Below are positions 24,542-33,190 of a stretch of DNA of 64,000 bases, piece by piece (the first letter of the stretch is position 1; each line of letters begins with the position of its first letter). The stretch covers positions 186,001-250,000 of the forward strand of contig NZ_WFLI01000001.1 in assembly GCF_009208555.1 (NCBI RefSeq). The letters run 5' to 3'. The notes beneath the pieces were generated by a model that saw only the letters and a list, made by a program, of their open reading frames with translations, had not been told where the DNA came from and did not search any database. Position numbers and translations under genes: made by a program. The DNA comes from Janthinobacterium violaceinigrum. Its GTDB lineage: Bacteria; Pseudomonadota; Gammaproteobacteria; Burkholderiales; Burkholderiaceae_D.

Positions 24542-26485
24542 TCAGGCGGGCTTGCGCTTGCCTGCGGAAACGCGGTTCCAGCCATAGCCGGCAACGATAA
24601 TGGCCAGGATGGCCGCTTGCGCCAGCAAGGTTTCCGCCGTAGGCAAGATGCCCAGCAAGTCGATGCGCATGAAGTCGACGGGGGTGACGCCGACCCAGCC
24701 CGCTTCCTGCAGCGCGGCCACGCCTTTACCCATCAGTATCACGGCCAGCACGGCCACGAAGGCGGACGTCCACGAGAAGAACTTGCCGATTGGCATGCGA
24801 GCGCTGGTGCGCAGCAAGGCCCAGGCAATGACGACCAGCAGCACGATGGCCACCGCGAAGCCGCCCAGCAGGGCGCCGCCGTTGCCGTCCGCCGCCAGGG
24901 CGGAGTAGAACAGCACGGTTTCAAACACTTCGCGGTAGACGGCGATGAAGGCGAGGGCGAACAGGCCCCAGGCCGAGCGCCGGCTCATCGCTGCCGTGAG
25001 TTTCTCGTGCAGGTATTCCTGCCAGCGCCCGGCGCTGCTCTTCTGGTGCATCCACAGGCCCACGCTGAGCAAGACCAGGGCCGCGAACACGGAACCGAGC
25101 CCTTCGCTCACTTCGCGGCTGGCGCCGCTGATGGTCACCAGATACGTTGCCGCCACCCACGTCAGGCCGCCCGCCACCAGCGCGCTGGCCCATCCTGCAT
25201 GCACATAGGGCAGCACATCGTTGCGCTTGGCCTTGCGCAGGAAGGCGATGATGCCGATCACGATCAGCAGCGCTTCCACGCCTTCGCGCAGCAAGATCGT
25301 CAAGGCGCCGATAAAGGTGGTCATCGGATCCGCCTTGGCATCGCCCAGCTCCGCTTCCACGTGGGTAAACAGTTGCTGCAGCTTTTCGCCCGCCGCCTCG
25401 GCGTCGGCCACCGTGCCCTTGGCCACGGCGGAACGGTAGGCCAGCATGGCGTTTTCCACGGCCAGCAGCAGGGATTTGTTTCGCGCGCCGACCATCGGCT
25501 CGATGGGCTCGAAACCGTCGAGGTAAGCGGACAGGCCCAGGCGCGTGGCGCCCGCGCGGTCGCCTGCGTGCATGGCGGCCAGGCTTTCCGCCAGGCGCAG
25601 GCGCGACAGGGCCAGGCCGGCCGGCTTGTGCGCCTCGGCCTTGTCCGGATGACTGCGCAGGTAGGCCGTCAGTGCCTGGGCTTCATCCGCGCCCAGCTTG
25701 GCCGCCGCCGCTTCCTGCGTGAGGGTCGTCACGGCAGCCAGGTCCGCGTACAGTTTTTTGCTGCGCGGATCGTCCTGCCACAGCTTTTCACCGTGCGCGC
25801 GCGCCGCCGCGTCGTGCGACATGCCGCCGATATAGAACGCCAGGTCCCAGCGCTCGTTTTCGGACAGCTGGCCGAAACTGGCCATCGAGGTGCCGGCCAC
25901 GCCTTGCGAGATGACCTGGTACAGCGCCATCAGGCTGCGCGACTGCGCCCGTTCGCCATCCGTGAAGGCGATCGGTTTCGGCTCCAGACTGGCCGCCAGC
26001 GGACCGTCGCCGCCGCCGGCCACGCCGTGGCAAGAAGCGCACTGGGCCGCATACAGGGCCGCGCCGCGCGCCAGGTTGGGCAGCACCTTGGGCGCCACGG
26101 GGATCGGGTAGGCGGCAATCAGCAAGCCATTCGCATGGTGCGCCAGGCGCTTGACTTCCAAGCCGTCCGCCTTGGCCACGACGGCCGCGCGCAAGTCGGC
26201 GATGGCGGCGGCAATGGTTGTCTTGGAAGCGTGGGCGGGCAGGGCGGCGATCTGCGTCGTCGCATTGTCCGTGAAGTCGAGCATTTCCGCATATTCGGCC
26301 TCGCTGACCACCTTGCCATGCTCGACGGCGCCGCTGTAATCGACGGCAACATAGTCAATCAATTGCCACAACTGTTTGGCGCCGGCGCCAGGATCCGTCG
26401 CTTGCGCCTGCGCGCCGCCGGCCAGCAGCAAGCTGGCGGCCACGAGCGGATAGCATACGAGCCATTTCTTGATAGAGCTGAACAT
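24542..26485 (-). CDS. FTR1-family iron permease with fused cytochrome c domain, ~647 aa
   Basis: A signal peptide (SLLLAGGAQA) is followed by a periplasmic part that includes a c-type haem site CASCH (about residues 149-153) and then a helical stretch. The C-terminal half is an FTR1 permease with about seven hydrophobic helices. The iron motifs are REGVEALLIV (from ~400) and YREVFETVLFY, the second lacking the usual REGxE glycine. Family knowledge: FTR1 proteins import ferric iron coupled to oxidation of ferrous iron; a fused cytochrome could take the electrons. Starts at 26500, 26494 and 26485 are all in frame; 26485 is preferred because the promoter leaves almost no leader for 26500. Confidence 0.85.
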   Translation of the reverse strand: MFSSIKKWLVCYPLVAASLLLAGGAQAQATDPGAGAKQLWQLIDYVAVDYSGAVEHGKVVSEAEYAEMLDFTDNATTQIAALPAHASKTTIAAAIADLRAAVVAKADGLEVKRLAHHANGLLIAAYPIPVAPKVLPNLARGAALYAAQCASCHGVAGGGDGPLAASLEPKPIAFTDGERAQSRSLMALYQVISQGVAGTSMASFGQLSENERWDLAFYIGGMSHDAAARAHGEKLWQDDPRSKKLYADLAAVTTLTQEAAAAKLGADEAQALTAYLRSHPDKAEAHKPAGLALSRLRLAESLAAMHAGDRAGATRLGLSAYLDGFEPIEPMVGARNKSLLLAVENAMLAYRSAVAKGTVADAEAAGEKLQQLFTHVEAELGDAKADPMTTFIGALTILLREGVEALLIVIGIIAFLRKAKRNDVLPYVHAGWASALVAGGLTWVAATYLVTISGASREVSEGLGSVFAALVLLSVGLWMHQKSSAGRWQEYLHEKLTAAMSRRSAWGLFALAFIAVYREVFETVLFYSALAADGNGGALLGGFAVAIVLLVVIAWALLRTSARMPIGKFFSWTSAFVAVLAVILMGKGVAALQEAGWVGVTPVDFMRIDLLGILPTAETLLAQAAILAIIVAGYGWNRVSAGKRKPA

Positions 26486-26502
26486 GATTCTCATTCTCAT
26501 TT
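26483..26502 (-). promoter_or_regulatory. Fur-like box overlapping the FTR1 start codons
   Basis: The minus strand reads AAATGAGAATGAGAATCATG, two direct GAGAAT hexamers plus a CAT arm, close to the GATAAT-type Fur repeat. It lies just downstream of the predicted transcription start, where a repressor would block the promoter. Confidence 0.6.
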
Positions 26503-26517
26503 GTCGTTAACCCGGCG

Positions 26518-26546
26518 ACTATAGGACAGACAGTGCGGGGTGTCAA
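26518..26546 (-). promoter_or_regulatory. Promoter of the FTR1 gene
   Basis: Minus strand TTGACA (26546-26541), 17-bp spacer, TATAGT (26523-26518). Near-consensus sigma70, placing transcription start near 26511. Confidence 0.75.
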
Positions 26547-26640
26547 CGGCGCACGGGCGTGCGCGGGCGCAAACAGCGTCGTCCAGGTCAATGTTCTTGA
26601 CCCGGACAAACTGCCTGGAGAATGGAACAAGGCGGAAAGG

Positions 26641-27345
26641 TTATTGCTTCGATGCCGGTTTCGCGTACAGGCCCCTGGCCAGTCCGTTGTCCGCATCGTC
26701 GACCTTCAGGCCGCCCTTGACGACGCGCAAGGCCAGCTTCTGGAAGGCCTGGCCCCGCAACCATTGGGGATCGGTGACGGCGAACGCGGCGATGCGCTCC
26801 TGCGCGCGCTCGGGTGGCACGGCCAGCCATTGATAGTCGGCCTTCGAGCCCTGGCGGCGCAAGCCGGCGCGCACCCAGCGTTCCGATGCCGGCATGGAGA
26901 CGATGGCGTCGCCGTTCGCCGCGCTGACGGCCGTGGCCGTCTTGCCGCTTTGCGCCTCGAATTTCACTTCCACGCCAGCCATCGGCCCCAGCCGGGGAAA
27001 GCCGACGATGGCCACCCACACACCCGCTTCGGCGGGTTTCTGGATGTTCATTTCCGTTTCCTCGAATACGCGAAACAGCGGTTCCTTGCCGCCGTTGCCC
27101 GCCACCAGGGTCACGAGGTCGCCGGCAACGCGCCACTCGCCGCTGGCTTGTTCGTCGGTATTGCCATAACTGAGCATCCATTCGAAGGTGCCGTCCTTTT
27201 TCAGCAGCAGTTCGGAGCCCGTTTCCATGACGCCTTGCAGGTAATAGTGTCCGGGCAGCGTAGCCGCAGCCGAGTCTGCCGCGCTGGCCGAAAACGACCA
27301 GGCGAGGGCGGCGCAGGCCAGCAGGCGGGAGAGGGATTTCTTCAT
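26641..27345 (-). CDS. Exported protein of unknown function, 234 aa
   Basis: Clear signal peptide (MKKSLSRLLACAALAWSFSASAA) and GAGGAT SD. The mature part begins PGHYYLQGVMETGSELLLKKDGTFEWMLSYG, a pattern seen in small periplasmic beta-rich proteins that carry a 'graded phenotype' GxF/Y-type strand, and is otherwise unrecognised. The gene precedes the FTR1 permease on the same strand with 155 bp between them, but FTR1 has its own promoter. Whether it belongs to iron uptake is unknown. Confidence 0.75.
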   Translation of the reverse strand: MKKSLSRLLACAALAWSFSASAADSAAATLPGHYYLQGVMETGSELLLKKDGTFEWMLSYGNTDEQASGEWRVAGDLVTLVAGNGGKEPLFRVFEETEMNIQKPAEAGVWVAIVGFPRLGPMAGVEVKFEAQSGKTATAVSAANGDAIVSMPASERWVRAGLRRQGSKADYQWLAVPPERAQERIAAFAVTDPQWLRGQAFQKLALRVVKGGLKVDDADNGLARGLYAKPASKQ

Positions 27346-27445
27346 CGGTGTATCCTCGGTGTGTCTTTTATGAAATGCCATCATAGCAACATCAATCTCA
27401 TTGCCGTCGCACGGCACACCGCGCAGCCTGCCGGCGGCGTGCCGC

Positions 27446-28483
27446 TCAGCTGCCGCTGAAATCGAGCACCACGCGCGCGGCAACCTTGCCATGTTCCAGG
27501 CGGCCGAAGATCTCGTTGATGGCCGACAGCGGCTGCAATTCCACGTCGGCCGTGACCTTGCCAGTGGCGGCAAAGGCGAGCGCCTCGGCCATGTCCTGGC
27601 GCGTGCCCACAAAAGAGCCGCGTATCGTCACGCAGTTGGCGACCACGTCGAACAGGGGCGTCGGGAAGTCGCCTGGCGGCAAGCCCACCAGCACGCAGGT
27701 GCCGCGCTTGCGCGTCATCGCCACGCCCTGCTGGAAGGCGTCGATCGACGGCGCCGTGATCAGCACGCCATGCGCGCCGCCGCCCGTCGCTTCGCGCAAG
27801 GCCGCAACGGGATCGCCCTGGCGGGCATTGATGGTCACTTCGGCGCCCAGGGCGCGCGCGTGTTCCAGCTTGCCTTCATCGATGTCGACGGCCGCCACGC
27901 GCAAGCCCATGGCCAGCGCATACTCGATGGCCAGGTGGCCCAGTCCGCCGATGCCGGACACGGCCAGCCATTCGCCCGGCCGCGCGCCCGTTTCCTTGAT
28001 GCCCTTGTAACTGGTGACGCCCGCGCAGATGATGGGCGCCGCCTGCACGGCGGACAAGCCCGCCGGAATGTGCGCGACATAGCGCGGGTCGGCCAGGATG
28101 TATTCGGCAAAGCCGCCATTCCTGGTGTAGCCGCCGAACTGCGCTTCGGCGCACACGGTTTCCCAGGCTGCCAGGCAATGTTCGCAATGGCCGCAAGCCG
28201 AGTAGAGCCAGGGCACGCCGACCCGGTCGCCCAGCTGCACTTCCGTCACGCCCGTGCCCATGGCCACCACCAGGCCGATGCCTTCGTGGCCGGGAATGAA
28301 CGGCGGCGTGGGCTTGACGGGCCAGTCGCCGCGCGCCGCATGCAAGTCAGTGTGACAGACGCCGCACGCTTCCGTCTTGACCAGGATCTGGCCAGGGCCG
28401 GGAACCGGCACGGGTACGTCGCGCAGCACCAGCGGCTGGCCCAGTTGCTCGACAACGGCGGCTTTCATGGTAGTGGGTGTCAT
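27446..28483 (-). CDS. adhP: Zinc-dependent alcohol dehydrogenase, AdhP type, 345 aa
   Basis: Medium-chain dehydrogenase with the catalytic zinc ligands in EACGVCHTDLHAARGDWP and GHEGIG, structural zinc cysteines in CGHCEHC and a later Cys, the catalytic Cys region PIICAGVTSYKGIK, and the NAD-binding GIGGLGHLA. Length and order match bacterial AdhP. The enzyme interconverts primary alcohols and aldehydes with NAD+. Start 28483 (MTPTTMKAAV) follows AAGGAA; the longer frame adds non-family residues. Confidence 0.92.
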   Translation of the reverse strand: MTPTTMKAAVVEQLGQPLVLRDVPVPVPGPGQILVKTEACGVCHTDLHAARGDWPVKPTPPFIPGHEGIGLVVAMGTGVTEVQLGDRVGVPWLYSACGHCEHCLAAWETVCAEAQFGGYTRNGGFAEYILADPRYVAHIPAGLSAVQAAPIICAGVTSYKGIKETGARPGEWLAVSGIGGLGHLAIEYALAMGLRVAAVDIDEGKLEHARALGAEVTINARQGDPVAALREATGGGAHGVLITAPSIDAFQQGVAMTRKRGTCVLVGLPPGDFPTPLFDVVANCVTIRGSFVGTRQDMAEALAFAATGKVTADVELQPLSAINEIFGRLEHGKVAARVVLDFSGS

Positions 28484-28643
28484 GTTATTCCTTGTGAAGT
28501 GGGTAGGGCATCGTGCAGGGCGCGAAACGTTCTGCCGTGGTTTGCAGTACAGGCGTTTGCGCATGGTCATATTCTGCTGCAGGGAGCGTGAAATTTGAAT
28601 GACCTACATCAACGTATTGCGGCAGCAGTGGCAAGCGCATCCA

Positions 28644-28673
28644 ATATAAAAAAAGCACCCGAGCGGGTGCTTT
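28644..28673 (-). terminator. Rho-independent terminator for the acetoacetate decarboxylase-like gene
   Basis: Perfect 10-bp stem AAAAGCACCC / GGGTGCTTTT with a 4-nt loop. On the minus strand it runs into seven Ts, 40 bp after the stop at 28714. Works in the other direction too. Confidence 0.85.
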
Positions 28674-28713
28674 TAACTTCTCGCGGCGCGATCTGGCGCT
28701 TCTTCTTCATCCA

Positions 28714-29712
28714 TCATTTTTCGGCGCCGAGGGCTGCGAGCGGCTTCGGCGCATACAGCGCGCTTTGGAACTCGGGCACGTATTCATATTTCATCATCTT
28801 CCCCAGCTTCAATGACTTGATATAGCGGGAGAAGCTGCCGTCGCCCAGTTTCAGGCCGACGGCGTCCGCGCTCGTACTCGATGCGTAGCTCAGCTGGCGG
28901 GAAACGGCATAGCCGTATGTCAGCTTCCCGCCCAGGTCCTTGTTGGTGAAGCTGTTGGTCACCAAATCGGCCTTGTGCGACAAGTCGCCCAGTTTTTTTC
29001 CCTCAAAAACAAAATCAAGCTTTCCCGTTTCGCTATCCGTGACTTCGAAGGAAATGCTTGATTCGGTTTCCTTCAACTCGATACCCGTCAGCCACTTGGG
29101 CAGGTTGTATCCGACGACGCCGCGGACCCTGGCCAGTTCGGTATTCACGGGCAGCTTGAGCACATAGCCCCAGAAGTCCTTGGATAGCGATTGGCCCAGC
29201 AAGGTAAAAGGGCCAAAGCTGCTTGTACCGGGTTGATTGGTCACAATCGCCAATGAGATTTCATTGTAGCTGTCGTTGTCGCAATAATCATAGGCGTAGG
29301 CCGTCAATGCCACGGCGCCCCGGCCTGGCCATACCTGCAGCGGCTGCACCTGCTTGCGTATGTCTTCCGGCATCAGTTCCTTCAGCCTTTCCAGGTCCGC
29401 CGTAAAGACGGCCGTGATCTTGCGGTTCTTGTAATAGAAGTTCGGCGAATACGATTCAAAGCCGATGGCCACCTTTTCTTTCTTGATTCCCTTGAACCAG
29501 CTCAGGTCGACGTCTGGCGCTTCCGACGCAATGACCGATAAAGGGGGATTCGAGCGAAACCGGTCATACAGGCCGCCAGCCTTCACGGGAACGTCATGGC
29601 CCGCGATATTCATGAGGACCTGCGTGTTTTCCACGGCATTGTCAGCCCAGGACACGGTTGCTGCCGTACTCAAGATCAATCCAGTGACTGCAACGGCAAT
29701 TTTCATCTTCAT
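28714..29712 (-). CDS. Exported acetoacetate decarboxylase-superfamily protein, 332 aa
   Basis: Signal peptide MKMKIAVAVTGLILSTAATVSWA, then a domain with GGLYDRFRSNPPLS, LMPEDIRKQVQPL and YNEISLAIVTNQPG, the pattern of the acetoacetate decarboxylase fold. Classical ADC is cytosolic and uses a Lys Schiff base; export of this member suggests a different role. Start 29712 follows AGAGG. It lies 57 bp after the OYE gene on the same strand, so probably one operon under the MerR-type promoter at 31035-31065. Confidence 0.75.
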   Translation of the reverse strand: MKMKIAVAVTGLILSTAATVSWADNAVENTQVLMNIAGHDVPVKAGGLYDRFRSNPPLSVIASEAPDVDLSWFKGIKKEKVAIGFESYSPNFYYKNRKITAVFTADLERLKELMPEDIRKQVQPLQVWPGRGAVALTAYAYDYCDNDSYNEISLAIVTNQPGTSSFGPFTLLGQSLSKDFWGYVLKLPVNTELARVRGVVGYNLPKWLTGIELKETESSISFEVTDSETGKLDFVFEGKKLGDLSHKADLVTNSFTNKDLGGKLTYGYAVSRQLSYASSTSADAVGLKLGDGSFSRYIKSLKLGKMMKYEYVPEFQSALYAPKPLAALGAEK

Positions 29713-29768
29713 TTCTCGTACCTCTAATGGTTGATTTGGAAAAGTTAATTTAAAAATCACTACAGCCA

Positions 29769-31007
29769 TTACGCGGCAAGCGCATGCCTGTTCATCCTGC
29801 GGCGATACTGGCGATTCCTGACGATGGTTTCCAATTGCTGAATCAATAAGGCCAGGGCAGGGGCCACATTCGGCTTGGTATGCTTGCCCTGGCTCAGGCG
29901 CCGCAGCTGATACTTCACCATTGCCATATAGGCGATGGACGACAGCACCTTGTTTTTCCAGGTGATGGCCCGGAGCGACGGGCTGGCCGATCGATTGGAA
30001 CGCCATGCCTCGGGCAGCTGGGGATCGAGCGCCAGCGCCGTACCCATGCCGGCCATGGCGATGCCGCTGTCCAGCACTTGCTCGACCACCTGATAGCGGC
30101 GTATGCCGCCCGTTACCATGAGCGGCATGCGGGCCACCGTGGCGATGTCCTTGGCAAATTCGAGGAAATAGGCTTCGCGGGCCAGCGTGCGGCCATCGCG
30201 GGTCTGGCCGTGCATGGCCGGCGCTTCATAACTGCCGCCAGACAATTCAATCAAGTCCACGCCCAGCGTGTTGAGCATGGATACGACCTGCCTGGCATCT
30301 TCCGAGCTGAATCCGCCTTTCTGGAAATCTGCCGAGTTGAGTTTCACCGCGACGGCAAAGCCTTTGCCGACAGCCTGCCGCACCTCGTTGACGACGTCGA
30401 CCAGCAGCCGCGCGCGGTTCGCTATCGATCCGCCCCAGCGGTCGCTGCGTTTGTTGGTAATCGGGGACAGGAACTGGCTGATCAGGTAACCGTGCGCCGC
30501 ATGGATCTGCACGCCCGTAAAGCCAAACTGCTCCGCCAGCTGCGCGGCCCGGACAAAGCGCTGCTTCACGTCGGCAATATCGGCCTCCGTCATTGCGCGC
30601 GGCGCCGCAAACTGCTTCGAGAAATTGCCCAGGTCCATGGACACGGCTGACGGCGCCAGGGTTTCCTGTCCCATGGCGGCAGGCATCTGGCGTCCCGGAT
30701 GGTTGATCTGCATCCATATGTGCGCCCCCCGTGAACGGGCCGTACGGGACCAGTTCTCGAAGCGGGCGCCAAATTGCTCGGACTCAAGCACCACACCGCC
30801 GGGGCCCGTCATGGCGCGGCGGTCGATCATCACGTTGCCAGTGATCATCAGGCCAACGCCGCCGTCAGCCCACGACTGGTACAAACGGATCAGCTCCTCC
30901 GACGGGGCGTGGTCCTGGTCAGCCATGTTCTCTTCCATGGCGGCTTTGGCGAGGCGGTTGGGAATGACTGCCCCATTGGGCAATGTCAGGGGGGTAAAGG
31001 GTTTCAT
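29769..31007 (-). CDS. NADH:flavin oxidoreductase / old yellow enzyme family, 412 aa
   Basis: OYE-type FMN barrel: PNRLAKAAMEEN near the N-terminus, WMQINHPGRQ, VQIHAAHGYLISQFLSP with the His-x-x-His active-site pair and following Tyr, RSDRWGGSIANRAR, and MVTGGIRRYQVVEQ for phosphate binding. The family reduces activated C=C bonds of enals, enones, quinones and nitro compounds using NAD(P)H. Start 31007 follows GGAGATAAGC; an upstream TTG is not favoured. The gene is transcribed from a promoter with a MerR-type 19-bp spacer and is probably induced by electrophiles. Confidence 0.9.
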   Translation of the reverse strand: MKPFTPLTLPNGAVIPNRLAKAAMEENMADQDHAPSEELIRLYQSWADGGVGLMITGNVMIDRRAMTGPGGVVLESEQFGARFENWSRTARSRGAHIWMQINHPGRQMPAAMGQETLAPSAVSMDLGNFSKQFAAPRAMTEADIADVKQRFVRAAQLAEQFGFTGVQIHAAHGYLISQFLSPITNKRSDRWGGSIANRARLLVDVVNEVRQAVGKGFAVAVKLNSADFQKGGFSSEDARQVVSMLNTLGVDLIELSGGSYEAPAMHGQTRDGRTLAREAYFLEFAKDIATVARMPLMVTGGIRRYQVVEQVLDSGIAMAGMGTALALDPQLPEAWRSNRSASPSLRAITWKNKVLSSIAYMAMVKYQLRRLSQGKHTKPNVAPALALLIQQLETIVRNRQYRRRMNRHALAA

Positions 31008-31034
31008 GCTTATCTCCAAGGTTGCGATAGCCTC

Positions 31035-31065
31035 ACGATAAGCTTTAAGCTAACTTGAAGGTCAA
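31035..31065 (-). promoter_or_regulatory. MerR-type promoter/operator of the OYE operon
   Basis: Minus strand: TTGACC, a 19-bp spacer (TTCAAGTTAGCTTAAAGCT), then TATCGT. The spacer holds the dyad CTTcAAG-N4-CTTaAAG. A 19-bp spacer with a central dyad is diagnostic of MerR-family control. Confidence 0.8.
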
Positions 31066-31168
31066 GCCCTAAAACGAAAAAAAATCGCACTGTCGCGTTC
31101 GGGACACTGGTTTGAAGCGAGGCCGCTTCCTTTGGGCCACAAAAATCTCGCGGTTGTCCATCGGCCGC

Positions 31169-31199
31169 TTGACATTCAAGTTGGCTTTAAGCTTATAGT
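31169..31199 (+). promoter_or_regulatory. MerR-type promoter/operator of the DJ-1/merR operon
   Basis: Plus strand: TTGACA, a 19-bp spacer (TTCAAGTTGGCTTTAAGCT), then TATAGT. The spacer differs from that of the divergent OYE promoter at only two positions, so both promoters should answer to the same regulator, most simply the MerR gene at 32069. Confidence 0.85.
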
Positions 31200-31257
31200 C
31201 GATCACGCTGTGTTCGCAACATGGCTCAGACCACTCAACTATCCGGAGGACGATCCC

Positions 31258-32052
31258 ATGTCTGTTTTCAAGAAGCTGCTTCTGGCTGTCATGCCCTTGC
31301 TGTTCATGCAGATGGTTGCTGCTGAACCGGCATCCCCAATGCGCGGTCCGGGCATGGAAAAAGTGCTGGTCGTCATGACCAATCATTCCCAATATCCAAG
31401 CAGAAACGACCATACGGGACTCTGGCTCACGGAATTGACGCACGTGTACGACGCGCTGCAGGAAGCCGGCTATGGCGTGGACTTCGTCAGCCCAGGCGGC
31501 GGGGCCGTGCCGCTCGATGAGCGCAGCCAGGGATGGCTGTATATGGATGAGGCGGCAAGAGAGCACCTGAAAAATCCTGTTTTCATGGCATCATTACAAT
31601 CGACAAAGGCCGCGGCCGACATCGATCCCGCTGCCTATGCGGCTGTTTTCTACACGGGCGGCCATGGAACGATGTGGGATTTCAAGGGCAACAAGGACCT
31701 CAAGCGCGTCGCCGAGGCGATCTACCGCAACGGCGGCATCGTTTCCTCCGTGTGCCATGGCGCCGCTGGCTTGCTCGACCTCGAGGACGACAAGGGCGAG
31801 CCGCTGATCAAAGGGCGCCGGGTGACGGGTTTTTCAAACCTGGAAGAATCGCTTGCCGGCATCAGGGACCAGGTTCCCTACCTTTTGCAAAGCGAGGTAG
31901 AGAAGAGAGGGGCGCTGTATGAAAAAGGCTTGATCCCGTTTGGCAGCTTCGTCATGACGGACGGCCGCCTCGTCACTGGTCAGAACCCCGGGTCCAGCAA
32001 GGAAGTGGCACAAGCGCTACTGAAAGCCCTCCGGGATAACAAACCACAATAA
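31258..32052 (+). CDS. Exported DJ-1/PfpI family protein, 264 aa
   Basis: Signal peptide (KLLLAVMPLLFMQMVAAEP), then a DJ-1/PfpI domain of the larger Hsp31-like type with VDFVSPGGGAVPLDERSQ, FYTGGHGTMWDF and the nucleophile elbow SSVCHGAAGLLDL (Cys followed by His). Hsp31-like members handle glyoxals and damaged proteins; periplasmic export is less usual. GGAGGA precedes the ATG. First gene of the plus-strand operon, followed after 16 bp by the MerR regulator. Confidence 0.88.
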   Translation: MSVFKKLLLAVMPLLFMQMVAAEPASPMRGPGMEKVLVVMTNHSQYPSRNDHTGLWLTELTHVYDALQEAGYGVDFVSPGGGAVPLDERSQGWLYMDEAAREHLKNPVFMASLQSTKAAADIDPAAYAAVFYTGGHGTMWDFKGNKDLKRVAEAIYRNGGIVSSVCHGAAGLLDLEDDKGEPLIKGRRVTGFSNLEESLAGIRDQVPYLLQSEVEKRGALYEKGLIPFGSFVMTDGRLVTGQNPGSSKEVAQALLKALRDNKPQ

Positions 32053-32068
32053 CTTAGGGGGAAACACC

Positions 32069-32482
32069 ATGAAAATTGGCGAATTGGCCAAGCGCAGCGG
32101 CTTGGCCGCCTCCACGATACGCTTCTACGAATCCAAGGGCTTGCTGAAAGCCGTGAGCCGGCAATCGAACGGCTACCGCGAGTATCCGCTGGAAGCGGTG
32201 GCAGTCCTGTCCATTATCAGCGACGCGCAGCAGGCGGGCTTTTCCCTCGACGAAATCAAGCAAGTCTTGCCCGAGGATATATCGTCATGGCGGCACGACG
32301 AGCTGATGGCCGCGCTCAAAAAGAAGATAGCCGATATCGAATCCCTGGAAGTGCGCCTGGCACAAAACAAGGCCCATCTTTTGTCGCTGATTCAACTGAT
32401 CGATGCAAAACCGGAGGATGTGGACTGCAAGGATAATGCTGCCAGGGTCATGGAAAGCTTGGGTATAGTCGGTAAAGACTAA
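32069..32482 (+). CDS. MerR family regulator, 137 aa
   Basis: N-terminal winged helix MKIGELAKRSGLAASTIRFYESKGLLK, then a dimerisation coiled coil (~80-115). Two Cys-free effector positions near the C-terminus, with one Cys in VDCKDN, fit a redox or aldehyde sensor rather than a metal sensor of the CueR type. The operators at 31035-31065 and 31169-31199 suggest that it controls the OYE operon and its own. The family resembles NmlR/AdhR-like regulators, but subgroup is inference. Confidence 0.85.
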   Translation: MKIGELAKRSGLAASTIRFYESKGLLKAVSRQSNGYREYPLEAVAVLSIISDAQQAGFSLDEIKQVLPEDISSWRHDELMAALKKKIADIESLEVRLAQNKAHLLSLIQLIDAKPEDVDCKDNAARVMESLGIVGKD

Positions 32483-32532
32483 ATACGGGACTGGTTTTAC
32501 AGCAGGTTTGCATCAGGGAGAAATGAATCGCC

Positions 32533-32736
32533 ATGCTGCGATTTATTTACCTTTGCACGATTACCTCACATTTGATCATGGCATTGGCAGGCAGCATGCT
32601 TATTCTTTGCTCCACCCCATCCGTCACCCAGTGCCAAGAACAGGTTCACATGGTCAAGCACCAACTGGGTATCTCCGAGTTCACCACACTGGCTCCATCG
32701 CCGACGGGATTCTGTTCTGGCAGTATCTTCACATAA
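32533..32736 (+). CDS. Possible small secreted peptide, 67 aa
   Basis: MLRFIYLCTITSHLIMALAGSMLILCS looks like a signal peptide or single membrane anchor, followed by a Cys-containing tail. An overlapping frame starting at 32522 has a purine-rich SD closer to its ATG, so the true gene is undecided. No homologue recognised. Confidence 0.25.
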   Translation: MLRFIYLCTITSHLIMALAGSMLILCSTPSVTQCQEQVHMVKHQLGISEFTTLAPSPTGFCSGSIFT

Positions 32737-32858
32737 TTTGTTGCTTTCACGTCATTGTGAAGATGTGTGAGACTTGGGCATTGAATAACCGTATAGAGTG
32801 TTTGTGGTTGTTTAGATAATAATCAAATGAAAATGTCTATGACTTAGGGAGAAACCGT

Positions 32859-33176
32859 ATGGGACTCAATCTGCGCAAACTGCATGAACTGCTCTTCTAT
32901 GCGATCGACAAAGCGTCGCCTTGCAACCTAGCGCTAGACAACAGTTCTAACACGCTGGGTAAAATCGCTGACAAGCTTTTGACAGATCTAAAAATTACGC
33001 CGCAAGGGAAGTCTGACATGTGGCAAATCGTTGATACCTCCGTTCGCGGTTATGCCGGGGGCGAAATCCTGCCCAGTGCAATTCAATCCCAATGCGCCAC
33101 TCCAATGGAGATGTGGGAAGCGCAGTGCAAAGCATCAAAAGTAGCACCGGTTCCTGAACCAGATAACGTGCTGTAA
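32859..33176 (+). CDS. Hypothetical protein, 105 aa
   Basis: Starts at ATG 32859 after GGGAGAAACCGT, a plausible SD. The sequence begins MGLNLRKLHELLFYAIDKAS and ends in a Pro-rich tail. No signal peptide or known motif. G+C is lower than in the surrounding core genes. It is followed 14 bp later by an exported protein gene, so an operon is likely. Confidence 0.5.
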   Translation: MGLNLRKLHELLFYAIDKASPCNLALDNSSNTLGKIADKLLTDLKITPQGKSDMWQIVDTSVRGYAGGEILPSAIQSQCATPMEMWEAQCKASKVAPVPEPDNVL

Positions 33177-33190
33177 ATGGGAGAGTGAAG

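Noticed and set aside
24617..26524. A 635-codon plus-strand frame
   Set aside because: Shadow of the FTR1 permease gene, rich in Gln/Arg/His and without motifs.
28595..28825. A 76-codon plus-strand frame
   Set aside because: It reads through the terminator hairpin at 28644-28673 and overlaps the end of the decarboxylase-like gene in antisense.
32508..32819. A 103-codon frame overlapping the 67-aa ORF
   Set aside because: Has an SD-like stretch but a composition unlike a folded protein; kept only as an alternative frame to the 32533 ORF.
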